From the IMG/VR virus record IMGVR_UViG_3300010430_000007, positions 1 to 64,000 of that record: a stretch of DNA of 64,000 nucleotides; one strand, given 5' to 3'. The stretch is from a virus. Below the pieces are notes generated by a model. That model saw only the letters and a program-made list of their open reading frames with translations, was not told where the DNA came from and ran no database searches. The position numbers and the translations under genes were made by a program. Of this stretch, positions 32,966-40,584 are shown one piece after another (positions within the stretch are counted from its first letter, which is position 1; each line of letters opens with the position of its first letter).

Positions 32966-33178
32966 CTAATTAACTTCAACGATATTTCCTTCTGGTAAAA
33001 GTTCTCCACCAGTTTCCAGCGCATAATCAAGCTGTTTGCTTAAAACTGTATTCCATCTAACCTGACCTAAAAACAGAGCTAATATACTTTCAACTTCTTC
33101 ATAGGTCACCACACCAGTCTGTAATTTTGATTTAATAGCCATTACTTGCTCTGTTACTTTCAATTCATAATCACTCAT
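32966..33178 (-). CDS. Hypothetical protein, 70 aa
   Basis: Begins MSDYELKVTEQVMAIK; helical. ATG behind AGGGAGG. The reading frame runs open through the dyad upstream, but the ribosome site fixes this start. Confidence 0.6.
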   Translation of the reverse strand: MSDYELKVTEQVMAIKSKLQTGVVTYEEVESILALFLGQVRWNTVLSKQLDYALETGGELLPEGNIVEVN

Positions 33179-33190
33179 TTTACCTCCCTT

Positions 33191-33208
33191 ATGAAATTCA
33201 GATTTTAT
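33191..33208 (-). repeat. 18-bp junction dyad, copy 22
   Basis: ATAAAA-TCTGAA-TTTCAT. Confidence 0.7.
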
Positions 33209-33212
33209 CTGT

Positions 33213-33554
33213 TTATTCTTTCTCTAAATTATACTCAATCAATTTAACTCCATATTGCAAGTTTCTCTTACCAAACTTTACTTCTAAATAATTCAAATCA
33301 CTTGAATTCTTGCAATAGTTCATCATTTTTGACACAAGTTCTTCGTAGGTTCTGTACTTTCCATTCATATGATAATGTCTGTGCAACATTGTTAGTACTG
33401 TATGGATTAGCCTCTCTTCATAATATTCATAAGACCCATATATATTGTTTCCGTTCATTCTATATGCTGTCATCTGTATATCTCTAACTACTTCATATAC
33501 ATTTGAACCAGAGGCTTCACATATTGGAAATAGTCTTGTAACATATTTATCCAT
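33213..33554 (-). CDS. Hypothetical protein, 113 aa
   Basis: Begins MDKYVTRLFPICEASG; Tyr/His-rich helical centre (IHTVLTMLHRHYHMNGKY). ATG behind AAGGAGGAG. Unknown function. Confidence 0.6.
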   Translation of the reverse strand: MDKYVTRLFPICEASGSNVYEVVRDIQMTAYRMNGNNIYGSYEYYEERLIHTVLTMLHRHYHMNGKYRTYEELVSKMMNYCKNSSDLNYLEVKFGKRNLQYGVKLIEYNLEKE

Positions 33555-33556
33555 AA

Positions 33557-33847
33557 TTACTCCTCCTTAATCAAATCTCTAATATCCTTACTTAAATCCC
33601 TAACCGCTTTAGTGCTTCCTTCCAGCTCTCTCAGCTCTGTATTGATTAATTTTAAAGAGTCGCTGAAAATATTTCCAATTTCAGACATTTCATTTCCAGC
33701 TTCGCCGAGTCTGGCTACACTGATTTTAATGTTAATGCTTAGATTATTTAATTGTTTAACCTGCTTCTCGATTAGCTTCAGTTTATCAAATGATGACGTA
33801 CTACCTTCAAATAATTGTATACTAATATTGTTTAATTCATTCTTCAT
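33557..33847 (-). CDS. Coiled-coil protein, 96 aa
   Basis: Nearly continuous heptads (KLIEKQVKQLNNLSINIKIS ... LKLINTELRELEGSTKAV). First gene behind the promoter at 33870. Probably a structural or scaffold-like small protein; unknown. Confidence 0.6.
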   Translation of the reverse strand: MKNELNNISIQLFEGSTSSFDKLKLIEKQVKQLNNLSINIKISVARLGEAGNEMSEIGNIFSDSLKLINTELRELEGSTKAVRDLSKDIRDLIKEE

Positions 33848-33869
33848 TTAACTCCCTCCCTTTGAATAC

Positions 33870-33898
33870 ATCATATCATAACAAAAGCACAAAGTCAA
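33870..33898 (-). promoter_or_regulatory. Sigma-A-like promoter
   Basis: TTGACT, 17 nt, TATGAT; drives the operon from 33847 down to about 30.75 kb. Confidence 0.7.
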
Positions 33899-33917
33899 TA
33901 CCTTGTGCTAAAGTTTT

Positions 33918-34244
33918 TTATTTAATTAATCTTAATTTATTTGTATTACAGTATAAAACAAAGTCGTCTGCATGCATTTTCTTTTGTAAATCTTCGAAGG
34001 TGTAATATAATATTTCATTAACTTCAGCTTCAATCATCTCTACAGATAAGCTTCCTAAACTTCTTATGATTGTGTCTCCTATATTGTATGGAAAACGTTC
34101 ATTTCTTGTATGAAATTTCATTCTTGCTTCTTGTTCATCTTCGGCAAAAATCCACTCATTCCAAAAATAATCATAATCATTCTTTTTAGACAATAAAAAC
34201 TTTGTCTTTCCACTCACTTTATAATACGCTTCATATACTTTCAT
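33918..34244 (-). CDS. Hypothetical protein, 108 aa
   Basis: Begins MKVYEAYYKVSGKTKFLLS. The IFAEDEQEARMKFH segment resembles a domain common in phage proteins that carry a residue-swap YxVxAxsxeeA motif; function unknown. ATG behind ATAGGAGG. Confidence 0.6.
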   Translation of the reverse strand: MKVYEAYYKVSGKTKFLLSKKNDYDYFWNEWIFAEDEQEARMKFHTRNERFPYNIGDTIIRSLGSLSVEMIEAEVNEILYYTFEDLQKKMHADDFVLYCNTNKLRLIK

Positions 34245-34272
34245 AATATAACCTCCTATTATTTAAAACTCG

Positions 34273-34290
34273 ATAAAACAATCTTTTCAT
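34273..34290 (-). repeat. 18-bp junction dyad, copy 23
   Basis: ATGAAA-AGATTG-TTTTAT, just past the rtcB stop. Confidence 0.7.
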
Positions 34291-34295
34291 GCAGT

Positions 34296-35477
34296 TTATG
34301 CTTTGAAATTATAAATTGGCTTAATAATCTCAATAATTTCTACTGTGTCCCGAACATTGTCAATTATCTCTTGCATAGGCTTGTAAGCCATTGGAGATTC
34401 ATCTATTGTAGATTCATTGACTGAAGTCGAATAAACATCCTTCATTGATTTCTCAAATTCTTCTAGATTGACTAGCTCTTTTGCTTGACCTCTGCTCATA
34501 ATTCTACCTGCTCCATGCGGTGCTGACATATTCCAATCAACATTTCCTTTCCCTAAAGCAATAATACATCCATCTCTCATATTCATGGGAATAATAACCT
34601 TTTCTCCTAGTTTAGCTGAAATAGCACCTTTTCTTAACACCATCTCACCTGTATTAATATAATTATGGATTGTCTCGAATTGGTCTACAATATTCAAATC
34701 GAATTTTCGAATAATTCTCTCAGCCATCTTCTTTCTATTTAAACTTGCGTACTCTTGAACAATTTTCATATCATGAATATAATCTTTAAAGTTATCTCCT
34801 TCAACATATGATAACGCCTTCTTAACTTTTGGAACGTCTCGTTTGATAACACTGATTGCATATTCAATTTCTTTACTTCTATTCTTAGACTTTAAAAATT
34901 CAATTGTTTCTTTAATCTTTTCTTTTTGGTAATTCGAACTCTGGAATGCTTTCTCTTGATAATGGTCGGCAACTTGCTTTCCTAAATATCTACTTCCACT
35001 ATGGATGACCAAATATTTATCTCCATTCTCAGCGATATCGATTTCTATAAAGTGATTCCCTCCACCTAGACTACCAATTGATTTCTTTGCTCTACTTAGA
35101 TTAATACTTTTAAAACATCTTAAGTTATATAGTTTTTCAAATTCGTCTTCTCTTGTGTTAACATCTTGCCCATAGGGAATATTTTTTCTAATATAATTAT
35201 CTAAATCTTCTAAGTTTAAATCCACTTGTCCTAGATTCACAACGTACATCCCACAACCAATATCAACTCCCACTAAATTTGGAACAACTTTATCTTCAAT
35301 ATTCATAGTAGTGCCAATAACACATCCTGCTCCAGCATGGAAGTCTGGCATGATTTTAATATTCAAGTCTTTAGTCCACTCTTCATTTAACAACTCAATT
35401 ATTTGAGAGCTCGCCTTGTCGTTATAACTATTTGAAAAAACAGTAGCCTCTCCATATTTCCCTCTTAATTCATACAT
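34296..35477 (-). CDS. rtcB: RNA-splicing ligase, RtcB family
   Basis: RtcB joins RNA ends carrying 2',3'-cyclic phosphate or 3'-phosphate to 5'-OH, using GTP and Mn2+. Seen motifs: KIMPDFHAGAGCVIGTT (residues about 41-57), VGVDIGCGMYV (about 69-79, metal Cys/Asp), GSLGGGNHFIEI (about 132-143, metal His), VIHSGSRYLGKQVA and the guanylylated-His region SAPHGAGRIMSR (about 319-330). At 393 residues it is of the short type. In a phage it plausibly repairs tRNAs or mRNAs cut by host anticodon nucleases (inference). Own promoter at 35501. Confidence 0.93.
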   Translation of the reverse strand: MYELRGKYGEATVFSNSYNDKASSQIIELLNEEWTKDLNIKIMPDFHAGAGCVIGTTMNIEDKVVPNLVGVDIGCGMYVVNLGQVDLNLEDLDNYIRKNIPYGQDVNTREDEFEKLYNLRCFKSINLSRAKKSIGSLGGGNHFIEIDIAENGDKYLVIHSGSRYLGKQVADHYQEKAFQSSNYQKEKIKETIEFLKSKNRSKEIEYAISVIKRDVPKVKKALSYVEGDNFKDYIHDMKIVQEYASLNRKKMAERIIRKFDLNIVDQFETIHNYINTGEMVLRKGAISAKLGEKVIIPMNMRDGCIIALGKGNVDWNMSAPHGAGRIMSRGQAKELVNLEEFEKSMKDVYSTSVNESTIDESPMAYKPMQEIIDNVRDTVEIIEIIKPIYNFKA

Positions 35478-35500
35478 ATTTAAATCCTCCTTATATATTC

Positions 35501-35528
35501 ATTATACACTAATCAGAATAAAAGTCAA
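35501..35528 (-). promoter_or_regulatory. Promoter of rtcB
   Basis: TTGACT, 16 nt, TATAAT; its -35 lies inside the terminator stem of the upstream operon. Confidence 0.7.
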
Positions 35529-35549
35529 GCATTATTTTATACTTGACTT
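35517..35549 (-). terminator. Terminator-like hairpin overlapping the rtcB promoter
   Basis: AAGTCAAG ... CTTGACTT, perfect 8-bp arms around a 12-nt loop, followed by TTATT. Confidence 0.6.
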
Positions 35550-35577
35550 AAATATTTTTGTTTTTGTTACTATGTTT

Positions 35578-36132
35578 CTAAAACATATTTCTGGCAATTC
35601 CATCTCCAGCTTCAAACATCTCTTTGAATTTGTCGCTATTTCTAAATTGTTCTTGATTTATATTGTCTAGCGTTGCCAACTCTTCCTTTGATTTTTCAAT
35701 GCCTAATTCTTCACATAAAATTGCATATACTTCCATATTCGGAGCATATCCATGTTGTTTAAACAACTTTTTAGAATCGCATTTGTTAAAGTATTCTTCT
35801 AATGCAAACGCAACGGCTGAAGACCTACTGATTCCAGCATGACAGTGAACAATTAATCCACATTCGAAGTCTGTGATTAAGTCTACAAAAGTTTTAATTT
35901 TATATGCTATTTCTTTAGTGAAAAATTTTAAATTTCGTTTGTTTATATAATCTTCTGGAATATTGTCTGTAGTTTCAATATCACTAAATACTAGCCTCTT
36001 TGTAGCTATTGACGTTTGAAACAATGGCTTTATTTCATCGAAATCAGTTATTGATACACATGCCCATTCTTTTTCGTGGCTGTATGAAAAGAAGTCTTCT
36101 GCATTATCCTTACTCATTATTCTTATATCCAT
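35578..36132 (-). CDS. Dual-specificity/tyrosine phosphatase-like protein, 184 aa
   Basis: The CX5R phosphatase loop is complete: LIVHCHAGISRSSAVA (residues about 94-109), with a candidate general acid in the FSDIETTDNIPED segment (about 49-61). It would act on phosphoprotein or nucleotide/RNA 5'-phosphate substrates; the last is attractive beside RtcB but unproven. The C-terminal 50 residues are charged. ATG behind ATAGGAGA. Confidence 0.82.
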   Translation of the reverse strand: MDIRIMSKDNAEDFFSYSHEKEWACVSITDFDEIKPLFQTSIATKRLVFSDIETTDNIPEDYINKRNLKFFTKEIAYKIKTFVDLITDFECGLIVHCHAGISRSSAVAFALEEYFNKCDSKKLFKQHGYAPNMEVYAILCEELGIEKSKEELATLDNINQEQFRNSDKFKEMFEAGDGIARNMF

Positions 36133-36148
36133 ATTTTCTCCTATCCAA

Positions 36149-36166
36149 ATGAAAGCTTGATTTCAT
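36149..36166 (-). repeat. 18-bp junction dyad, copy 24
   Basis: ATGAAA-TCAAGC-TTTCAT. Confidence 0.75.
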
Positions 36167-36170
36167 CGGT

Positions 36171-36476
36171 TTACTTTTTATCTTGGATATAAACATCTTT
36201 TGCTCTTATTCCAAATCTATATGGGTTAATATAAAAAGAGTATTTTATATTACTAAAGAAGTGTTTTGTAAATCCAATTATCGTGTAAACCCACACTATT
36301 GGATTGTATATATTTTCTAAAACTCTTATATCATAAACTTCATCATAGTTCTCATAGATACTATCAACCAAATCCTCATTTTCCAATTTCTGAACTTCTA
36401 TGTTTACAATTTTAAGGTTGTTTAATCTTCTTAACCAATCTTTATTAGACAAATAACTTTTCTTTATATTATTCAT
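36171..36476 (-). CDS. Hypothetical protein, 101 aa
   Basis: Begins MNNIKKSYLSNKDWLRRLN; an aromatic-rich region (IVWVYTIIGFTKHFFSNIKYSFY) may associate with membrane. ATG behind ATAGGAGG. Confidence 0.6.
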   Translation of the reverse strand: MNNIKKSYLSNKDWLRRLNNLKIVNIEVQKLENEDLVDSIYENYDEVYDIRVLENIYNPIVWVYTIIGFTKHFFSNIKYSFYINPYRFGIRAKDVYIQDKK

Positions 36477-36543
36477 ATTTTCCTCCTATTCTACATTTTT
36501 AATAATCTAGTAATTTCAATACTTACGGCGATTACAAAACCTC

Positions 36544-36561
36544 ATGAAATTTCGATTTCAA
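36544..36561 (-). repeat. 18-bp junction dyad, copy 25
   Basis: TTGAAA-TCGAAA-TTTCAT, in a 90-bp gap with no other recognisable element. Confidence 0.65.
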
Positions 36562-36566
36562 ATGGT

Positions 36567-36917
36567 TTATAAAAAATCAATAATTGATTCCCAAATTTCT
36601 TCCGCTACTTCTTTTTTAGTTACATCATAATCATCCAAATAATTTTTAAAATCTGGCAGTCTGTTGATGAGTCTATCTACGACAATATCACATAGATTTT
36701 CATCATCGGTTCCGACTATTTCAAAATTAAACATGCTTTGTGGTAAAATTTTACCATATAATTCTCTAGACGTAATTCTAACATTTCCTCTCTTGTCTAT
36801 AATTCCTTGACTTCCTGCCGGAAGAACTACCTTATCTTCTCCCAACATTGATACTAATTCTACATCTTTGTCAAATGTTATTGTCTGGCACACTTTTACT
36901 TTTAATTTTTCTTCCAT
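36567..36917 (-). CDS. Hypothetical protein, 116 aa
   Basis: Begins MEEKLKVKVCQTITFDKDV. The DKVVLPAGSQGIIDKRGN stretch looks like a small SH3-like barrel; the C-terminal half is acidic and helical. ATG behind AAGGAGAG. Unknown function. Confidence 0.6.
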   Translation of the reverse strand: MEEKLKVKVCQTITFDKDVELVSMLGEDKVVLPAGSQGIIDKRGNVRITSRELYGKILPQSMFNFEIVGTDDENLCDIVVDRLINRLPDFKNYLDDYDVTKKEVAEEIWESIIDFL

Positions 36918-36944
36918 ATTTATCTCTCCTTTTTATATAAGTCC

Positions 36945-36962
36945 TTGAAATGACGGTTTTAT
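36945..36962 (-). repeat. 18-bp junction dyad, copy 26
   Basis: ATAAAA-CCGTCA-TTTCAA. Confidence 0.65.
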
Positions 36963-36967
36963 TTACT

Positions 36968-37264
36968 TTAATAGTCCATATATCTATATTCACCTGATGC
37001 AACCTCATAATCAATGTCTTTTGTTTTTAAAATATCACACATAATTTTGGTCAAACCAGTCATACTTCTAAACTCTGGTATTTCATAATATCCATGACAA
37101 CCATTATAAAAATCTCCACTATTTCCCTCCATAATAGAAACTCCATTAAGTGTTAGCATATGCATATCACAAGAGTTGTCATGCAGTTTTTTAATCAAAT
37201 TAACACTCCATTCGGGTATCTTTTTAGTTTTTGTTTCTGATAGTTTAATTTCAATATAATTCAT
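36968..37264 (-). CDS. Hypothetical protein, 98 aa
   Basis: Begins MNYIEIKLSETKTKKIPEW. The ATG at 37264 is six bases after GGAGG. Contains MEGNSGDFYNGCHGYYEIP; unknown function. Confidence 0.6.
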   Translation of the reverse strand: MNYIEIKLSETKTKKIPEWSVNLIKKLHDNSCDMHMLTLNGVSIMEGNSGDFYNGCHGYYEIPEFRSMTGLTKIMCDILKTKDIDYEVASGEYRYMDY

Positions 37265-37286
37265 ATACAACCTCCTCTTGTTCTAA

Positions 37287-37304
37287 ATGAAATTGCTGTT
37301 TCAT
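37287..37304 (-). repeat. 18-bp junction dyad, copy 27
   Basis: ATGAAA-CAGCAA-TTTCAT; the upstream gene's TGA stop lies inside the left arm. Confidence 0.75.
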
Positions 37305-37507
37305 GGTCTGTCAAAATATCCATCTACATCAAAATATTCACTGCCTTGCCACATTACCGTATATAGTCCAGCACCACACTTTAGTCTCACTCCTTGTATT
37401 CCATTTGATAACACTTGAATTGATTCAACTTTATAAGCGAACCCTTTCTTAAACACTTTACAGACATCATTCAATTGAAAGTTTTTTATACATAGTACCT
37501 TTTTCAT
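37301..37507 (-). CDS. Hypothetical protein, 68 aa
   Basis: Begins MKKVLCIKNFQLNDVCKVF; small beta-barrel-like protein. ATG behind GGGAGGG and adjacent to the stop of the previous gene. Confidence 0.6.
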   Translation of the reverse strand: MKKVLCIKNFQLNDVCKVFKKGFAYKVESIQVLSNGIQGVRLKCGAGLYTVMWQGSEYFDVDGYFDRP

Positions 37508-37642
37508 CTAAGCCCTCCCGAATATAACATTCTCCAATAAATCCTGCAACCCTCTCACATCATGCTCATCAAAATTTACATTGATATCGCTCTTAACTCT
37601 TTTAATTTCTTCAATTAATCCTTGTCTAATATTTAAACTCAT
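37508..37642 (-). CDS. Hypothetical miniprotein, 44 aa
   Basis: Begins MSLNIRQGLIEEIKRVKSD; helical, acidic. Good ATAGGAGA site. It follows the structured RNA candidate and directly precedes the 68-aa gene. Confidence 0.6.
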   Translation of the reverse strand: MSLNIRQGLIEEIKRVKSDINVNFDEHDVRGLQDLLENVIFGRA

Positions 37643-37667
37643 ATTTTATCTCCTATAATTAAATTCT

Positions 37668-37746
37668 AGTCCATCTAACAGCGTGGTCGTTGCCTTACGC
37701 AATCACTGTCGCCCATATAGGTCTCAGGGTTACTGGTTTATGGACT
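37668..37746 (-). ncRNA. Candidate structured RNA element
   Basis: In the transcript the ends pair over seven bases (AGTCCAT with ATGGACT). Inside are CAGTG/CGCTG with a nested TTGC/GCAA hairpin, and CCC/GGG around TGAGACCTATAT. I count 39 G+C among 79 bases, about half, well above the flanks. It lies between the 59-aa and 44-aa genes in their leader. It is not a tRNA (no T-arm). A riboswitch, ribozyme or small RNA are all possible; I do not recognise the class. Confidence 0.5.
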
Positions 37747-37775
37747 GCCTACTGGAAACCCTTTTTCGGCTAATA

Positions 37776-37955
37776 TTATCTATAAATATCTATAGTAGTC
37801 CAACTCTCTCCATATTGACCATTGTAATATCTTTGTTTAATTTTATAACTTGACAGCCAAATTAGTTCATAATTAATTCTTTTGGGAATCCAAGCAAACT
37901 TCTTGACTTCTCTGATAGTACCGTCTTTAATTTTCTTATATTTTTTAATTCTCAT
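37776..37955 (-). CDS. Basic hypothetical protein, 59 aa
   Basis: Begins MRIKKYKKIKDGTIREVKK; basic and Tyr/Trp-rich, so nucleic-acid or RNA binding is conceivable. ATG behind GAGGTGAT; first gene after the promoter at 37973. Confidence 0.6.
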   Translation of the reverse strand: MRIKKYKKIKDGTIREVKKFAWIPKRINYELIWLSSYKIKQRYYNGQYGESWTTIDIYR

Positions 37956-37972
37956 ATTATCACCTCAATTAC

Positions 37973-38001
37973 ATGTTAACACACTTATTATTATTTGTCA
38001 A
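37973..38001 (-). promoter_or_regulatory. Sigma-A-like promoter
   Basis: TTGACA, 17 nt, TAACAT; drives the 59-aa gene, the RNA candidate and genes down to the phosphatase. Confidence 0.72.
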
Positions 38002-38015
38002 CTATAAATTTCTGA

Positions 38016-38033
38016 ATAAATTGTGCATTTCAT
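38016..38033 (-). repeat. 18-bp junction dyad, copy 28
   Basis: ATGAAA-TGCACA-ATTTAT; the TGA stop of the 67-aa gene lies in the left arm. Confidence 0.65.
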
Positions 38034-38233
38034 CGTCTTATTGATTTTTTATTCCATAAAATATATTTTGGATTCCTGTCTTCATAATTTGCAATTATCC
38101 ACTCAAGAATATCGTAGTTTCCTCTACTATAGTCAGATGCAAGAACACCTGTTTTCTCTAGGTATTTCTTTTGTTTTCTAGCTAGCCTAGTTAAATTTCT
38201 AACCGTGGGTTTTCTATATTTTCTTCTTCTCAT
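38030..38233 (-). CDS. Basic hypothetical protein, 67 aa
   Basis: Begins MRRRKYRKPTVRNLTRLAR, a very basic head suited to nucleic-acid binding. ATG at 38233 behind AAAGGAGA; the frame is open 9 codons upstream without a site. Confidence 0.6.
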   Translation of the reverse strand: MRRRKYRKPTVRNLTRLARKQKKYLEKTGVLASDYSRGNYDILEWIIANYEDRNPKYILWNKKSIRR

Positions 38234-38249
38234 ATTATCTCCTTTCCAA

Positions 38250-38267
38250 ATGAAATACATCTTTCAT
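38250..38267 (-). repeat. 18-bp junction dyad, copy 29
   Basis: ATGAAA-GATGTA-TTTCAT. Confidence 0.75.
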
Positions 38268-38509
38268 CGTTTCTTACAATCAACCCATATATAACCATTT
38301 TGAGAATCTACTTTTGTCACAATGTAATCATCGAAATCTCCGTACGGTATATTTTTTCCAATCATATCTTTCCAAGCTTTTAATGCAACTTCCTCTGGTA
38401 TAAAATCTCCATTTCTCTGAAGTCCAATCGGAACAGAAAAACAAATTGAATCTGAGTTTGGTATGGCTAAATCTACCCCTATTACATATTCATTGTTATT
38501 TGAAATCAT
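38264..38509 (-). CDS. Hypothetical protein, 81 aa
   Basis: Begins MISNNNEYVIGVDLAIPNSD. The GVDLA segment recalls the start of RNase H-like folds but the rest of the domain is missing. ATG behind TGGAGGAG. Confidence 0.58.
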   Translation of the reverse strand: MISNNNEYVIGVDLAIPNSDSICFSVPIGLQRNGDFIPEEVALKAWKDMIGKNIPYGDFDDYIVTKVDSQNGYIWVDCKKR

Positions 38510-38510
38510 A

Positions 38511-38981
38511 TTACTCCTCCATCACAGTCGAAATGCATTTATCAAATCCATCGCTATTATAAAACTCATCAATTTTATCGTCTAATTCTCTTACCTGCTG
38601 TTTTAATTCTGATTGTTTCTTAATACTGTCCGTCTTATTATGTTTTTCCCATAAATCTTTTCTGTTGTTCTTTAACGAAAAATATCTATCACTCAAATCA
38701 ACAATATCTACAATCTCAACTTCAATTTTTTCTTGACAAAATGGACAGTAATCAATTTTGCTATACAGGTAATCTATGTCTGTATCACTCTCATAATAAT
38801 CATAATCAACAGTTGTTTCTACGAGTTTTACAGAATATCCAACTTTGCCCAATAACTCGCAGCATGCTTTATTCAAATCAACGGAATCATGATTTAATAT
38901 GCTGTCACAACATTTTTCAAATCCTACTACTTTATACGATTTCTCTCCATCAAACCTAATTTCCTGTGCTTGTATTTTCAT
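38511..38981 (-). CDS. Hypothetical protein with Cys pairs, 156 aa
   Basis: Begins MKIQAQEIRFDGEKSYKVV. YCPFCQEKIEVE (residues about 94-105) and an earlier FEKCCDS may form a zinc site; a coiled coil follows (about 120-145). ATG behind TAAGGAG. Confidence 0.6.
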   Translation of the reverse strand: MKIQAQEIRFDGEKSYKVVGFEKCCDSILNHDSVDLNKACCELLGKVGYSVKLVETTVDYDYYESDTDIDYLYSKIDYCPFCQEKIEVEIVDIVDLSDRYFSLKNNRKDLWEKHNKTDSIKKQSELKQQVRELDDKIDEFYNSDGFDKCISTVMEE

Positions 38982-39004
38982 ATTTTATACTCCTTAATCT
39001 TCAA

Positions 39005-39022
39005 ATGAAAGTCTTATTTCAT
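39005..39022 (-). repeat. 18-bp junction dyad, copy 30
   Basis: ATGAAA-TAAGAC-TTTCAT. Confidence 0.75.
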
Positions 39023-39028
39023 GTTGAC

Positions 39029-39610
39029 TTATAATTCTCTTAATTGCCTTTCTATTTCTAACTTTTGATTTTCCAATTTCTTTCTGCACTCTTCTTTTAT
39101 TGATTTTTCAAGTTCTAAGTTGTCCATCTTCCATTTGTCCATCAATTGTTTTGAGCGTTCGATTTGATTTGTGTCTGAGAATCTTGAAAAATAGAACGTG
39201 TCGTTGTTTCTAATTCTTTTGATAATTATGCTTGGAATATAGACTTCACAATGGTCTTCAACCATTTTAAATTCCATCTCATAAAGACATCCATTGTCTG
39301 TCTCGTCGTAGTAGTCGTAAAACTCCATATATTCATACCCATCACTATTTAAAAGCTGACTTTCTTTTGCAAATCTAATATAAATACGAAACATGTCTGT
39401 CTCATATATATTACATTCTTCATCTTCATGGCGTGAGTCTATTCCTAAGTCTATCTCAAACCTTTCACCAAGTTCAATCATTTCATCTTTTATCTCTGAT
39501 TTAACGTCGTCAAAACACACTTTCATTTGAGCCATATGCATTGATGTTTGTGTAGTGTTATTTCCGTTCGGTATAAAGCACTTGTCTAACATTTTTAAAA
39601 ACTTACTCAT
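39029..39610 (-). CDS. Hypothetical protein, 193 aa
   Basis: Begins MSKFLKMLDKCFIPNGNN. A mixed alpha/beta middle part is followed by a long C-terminal coiled coil (EKSIKEECRKKLENQKLEIE). ATG behind TTAGGAGG. Unknown function. Confidence 0.6.
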   Translation of the reverse strand: MSKFLKMLDKCFIPNGNNTTQTSMHMAQMKVCFDDVKSEIKDEMIELGERFEIDLGIDSRHEDEECNIYETDMFRIYIRFAKESQLLNSDGYEYMEFYDYYDETDNGCLYEMEFKMVEDHCEVYIPSIIIKRIRNNDTFYFSRFSDTNQIERSKQLMDKWKMDNLELEKSIKEECRKKLENQKLEIERQLREL

Positions 39611-39634
39611 AATTCGCCTCCTAATCTAATTTAG

Positions 39635-39652
39635 ATGAAAGAACAATTTCAT
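39635..39652 (-). repeat. 18-bp junction dyad, copy 31
   Basis: ATGAAA-TTGTTC-TTTCAT. Confidence 0.75.
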
Positions 39653-39867
39653 CATATTCCGAATAATCTATATGCTCTTTCTTCTCCCAAAGACGTATGG
39701 CTATCTTCAATTTTAGCATTTAAAATCCTATCATCACTATCAAAACACTCCTTACAGCAAGTTTGGCCTCCATATGGATGACCTTGTATCCTATGGTAAG
39801 TATTTTTACGCTTGCAAAATGAGCATGTAACCATATTTGTCAACTTTTTAATTTTTACCAACTTCAT
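39652..39867 (-). CDS. Zinc-binding protein, 71 aa
   Basis: VTCSFCKRKNTYHRIQG (residues about 13-29) and QTCCKECFD (about 35-43). The YHRIQGHPYGGQTCCKEC pattern looks like a treble-clef finger. Unknown function. Confidence 0.65.
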   Translation of the reverse strand: MKLVKIKKLTNMVTCSFCKRKNTYHRIQGHPYGGQTCCKECFDSDDRILNAKIEDSHTSLGEERAYRLFGI

Positions 39868-39877
39868 ATTGTACCTC

Positions 39878-40066
39878 CTAATCAGTCCCTAAATAATATT
39901 GACTCCATCTTCTCTGTAGTTCACAACCTTCAATCTCTCTAAATTCACCATCATTACTTGCAAATGCAATTATGTTGTAGTCTGCTTTATAAACAGTTCC
40001 ACCTTCTACGTTCTGAACTTTGTCGTTTTCAAATTCTTTTAGAAAATCCATATAATCTCTACTCAT
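39878..40066 (-). CDS. Hypothetical protein, 62 aa
   Basis: Begins MSRDYMDFLKEFENDKVQ; ATG behind GAGGAGA, in the tail of the TTG-start gene. Unknown function. Confidence 0.58.
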   Translation of the reverse strand: MSRDYMDFLKEFENDKVQNVEGGTVYKADYNIIAFASNDGEFREIEGCELQRRWSQYYLGTD

Positions 40067-40068
40067 GA

Positions 40069-40197
40069 TTATCTCCTCTCATTTTTATACCACTCAGTTA
40101 ATTTCTCCAACTCATTCTCGTTTACAGAATCACCTTCTCTGACTTTGTTCTGTAGCTTCAATAATACTACTGTATATTCTAATACATTACCATCCAA
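40069..40197 (-). CDS. TTG-start miniprotein, 42 aa
   Basis: Reads DGNVLEYTVVLLKLQNKV and a charged helix. TTG nine bases after GGAGG, overlapping the end of the preceding membrane gene by 11 bp. The frame is clean and fits the tight packing. Unknown function. Confidence 0.5.
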   Translation of the reverse strand: MDGNVLEYTVVLLKLQNKVREGDSVNENELEKLTEWYKNERR

Positions 40198-40381
40198 CTC
40201 TAGACACCTCCATTTTAATGTCGCTGTGTCCATTGTGCCTCATCTCAGTAGCATATTTAACTTCACTATATGTTAAACCTGCTTCGCTTTGATAATGTTC
40301 GTCTGGGTGGAAATAAATATATCCACTAGCAAACAGTACCAATAATATAATTCCTATAATAACTGCTTTCATATTAATCAT
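40187..40381 (-). CDS. Single-span membrane protein, 64 aa
   Basis: AVIIGIILLVLFASGYIYF near the N-terminus is a signal-anchor; the C-terminal 45 residues would face the outside. Start chosen at ATG 40381, eight bases after GGAGGGG, overlapping the upstream gene. Unknown function. Confidence 0.6.
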   Translation of the reverse strand: MINMKAVIIGIILLVLFASGYIYFHPDEHYQSEAGLTYSEVKYATEMRHNGHSDIKMEVSRVGW

Positions 40382-40559
40382 CTTCAAACCCCTCCTGTTT
40401 AATTCTATTTACTTCTTCTGGTTCTATGCCTAGAAAACCTGCAACATATACTTCTGGATATTCGTCTATAGTTTTGTCGTTATAATCTCTCCATTTAAAC
40501 CATTTTTCTTTAAGTGTTAATTCGTTAAATGGCTTCTTTTTCTTTTTAAATAAATTCAT
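40374..40559 (-). CDS. Hypothetical protein, 61 aa
   Basis: Begins MNLFKKKKKPFNELTLKEKW; basic head and acidic tail. ATG behind AAGGAGGAG; first gene after the promoter at 40585. Confidence 0.58.
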   Translation of the reverse strand: MNLFKKKKKPFNELTLKEKWFKWRDYNDKTIDEYPEVYVAGFLGIEPEEVNRIKQEGFEDD

Positions 40560-40584
40560 ATCAACTCCTCCTTTTGATAATATA

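Noticed and set aside
37690-37730. A 13-codon ORF (MGDSDCVRQRPRC) within the structured RNA
   Set aside because: No ribosome binding site, and it coincides with stem sequences; better explained as RNA.
37668-37746. A tRNA gene, because of the 7-bp closing stem
   Set aside because: No TTCRA T-loop, no plausible D- or anticodon arm on either strand, and the interior folds differently.
38264-38509. An RNase H-like nuclease from the IGVDLA start
   Set aside because: Only one of the required motifs is present and the protein is half the needed length.
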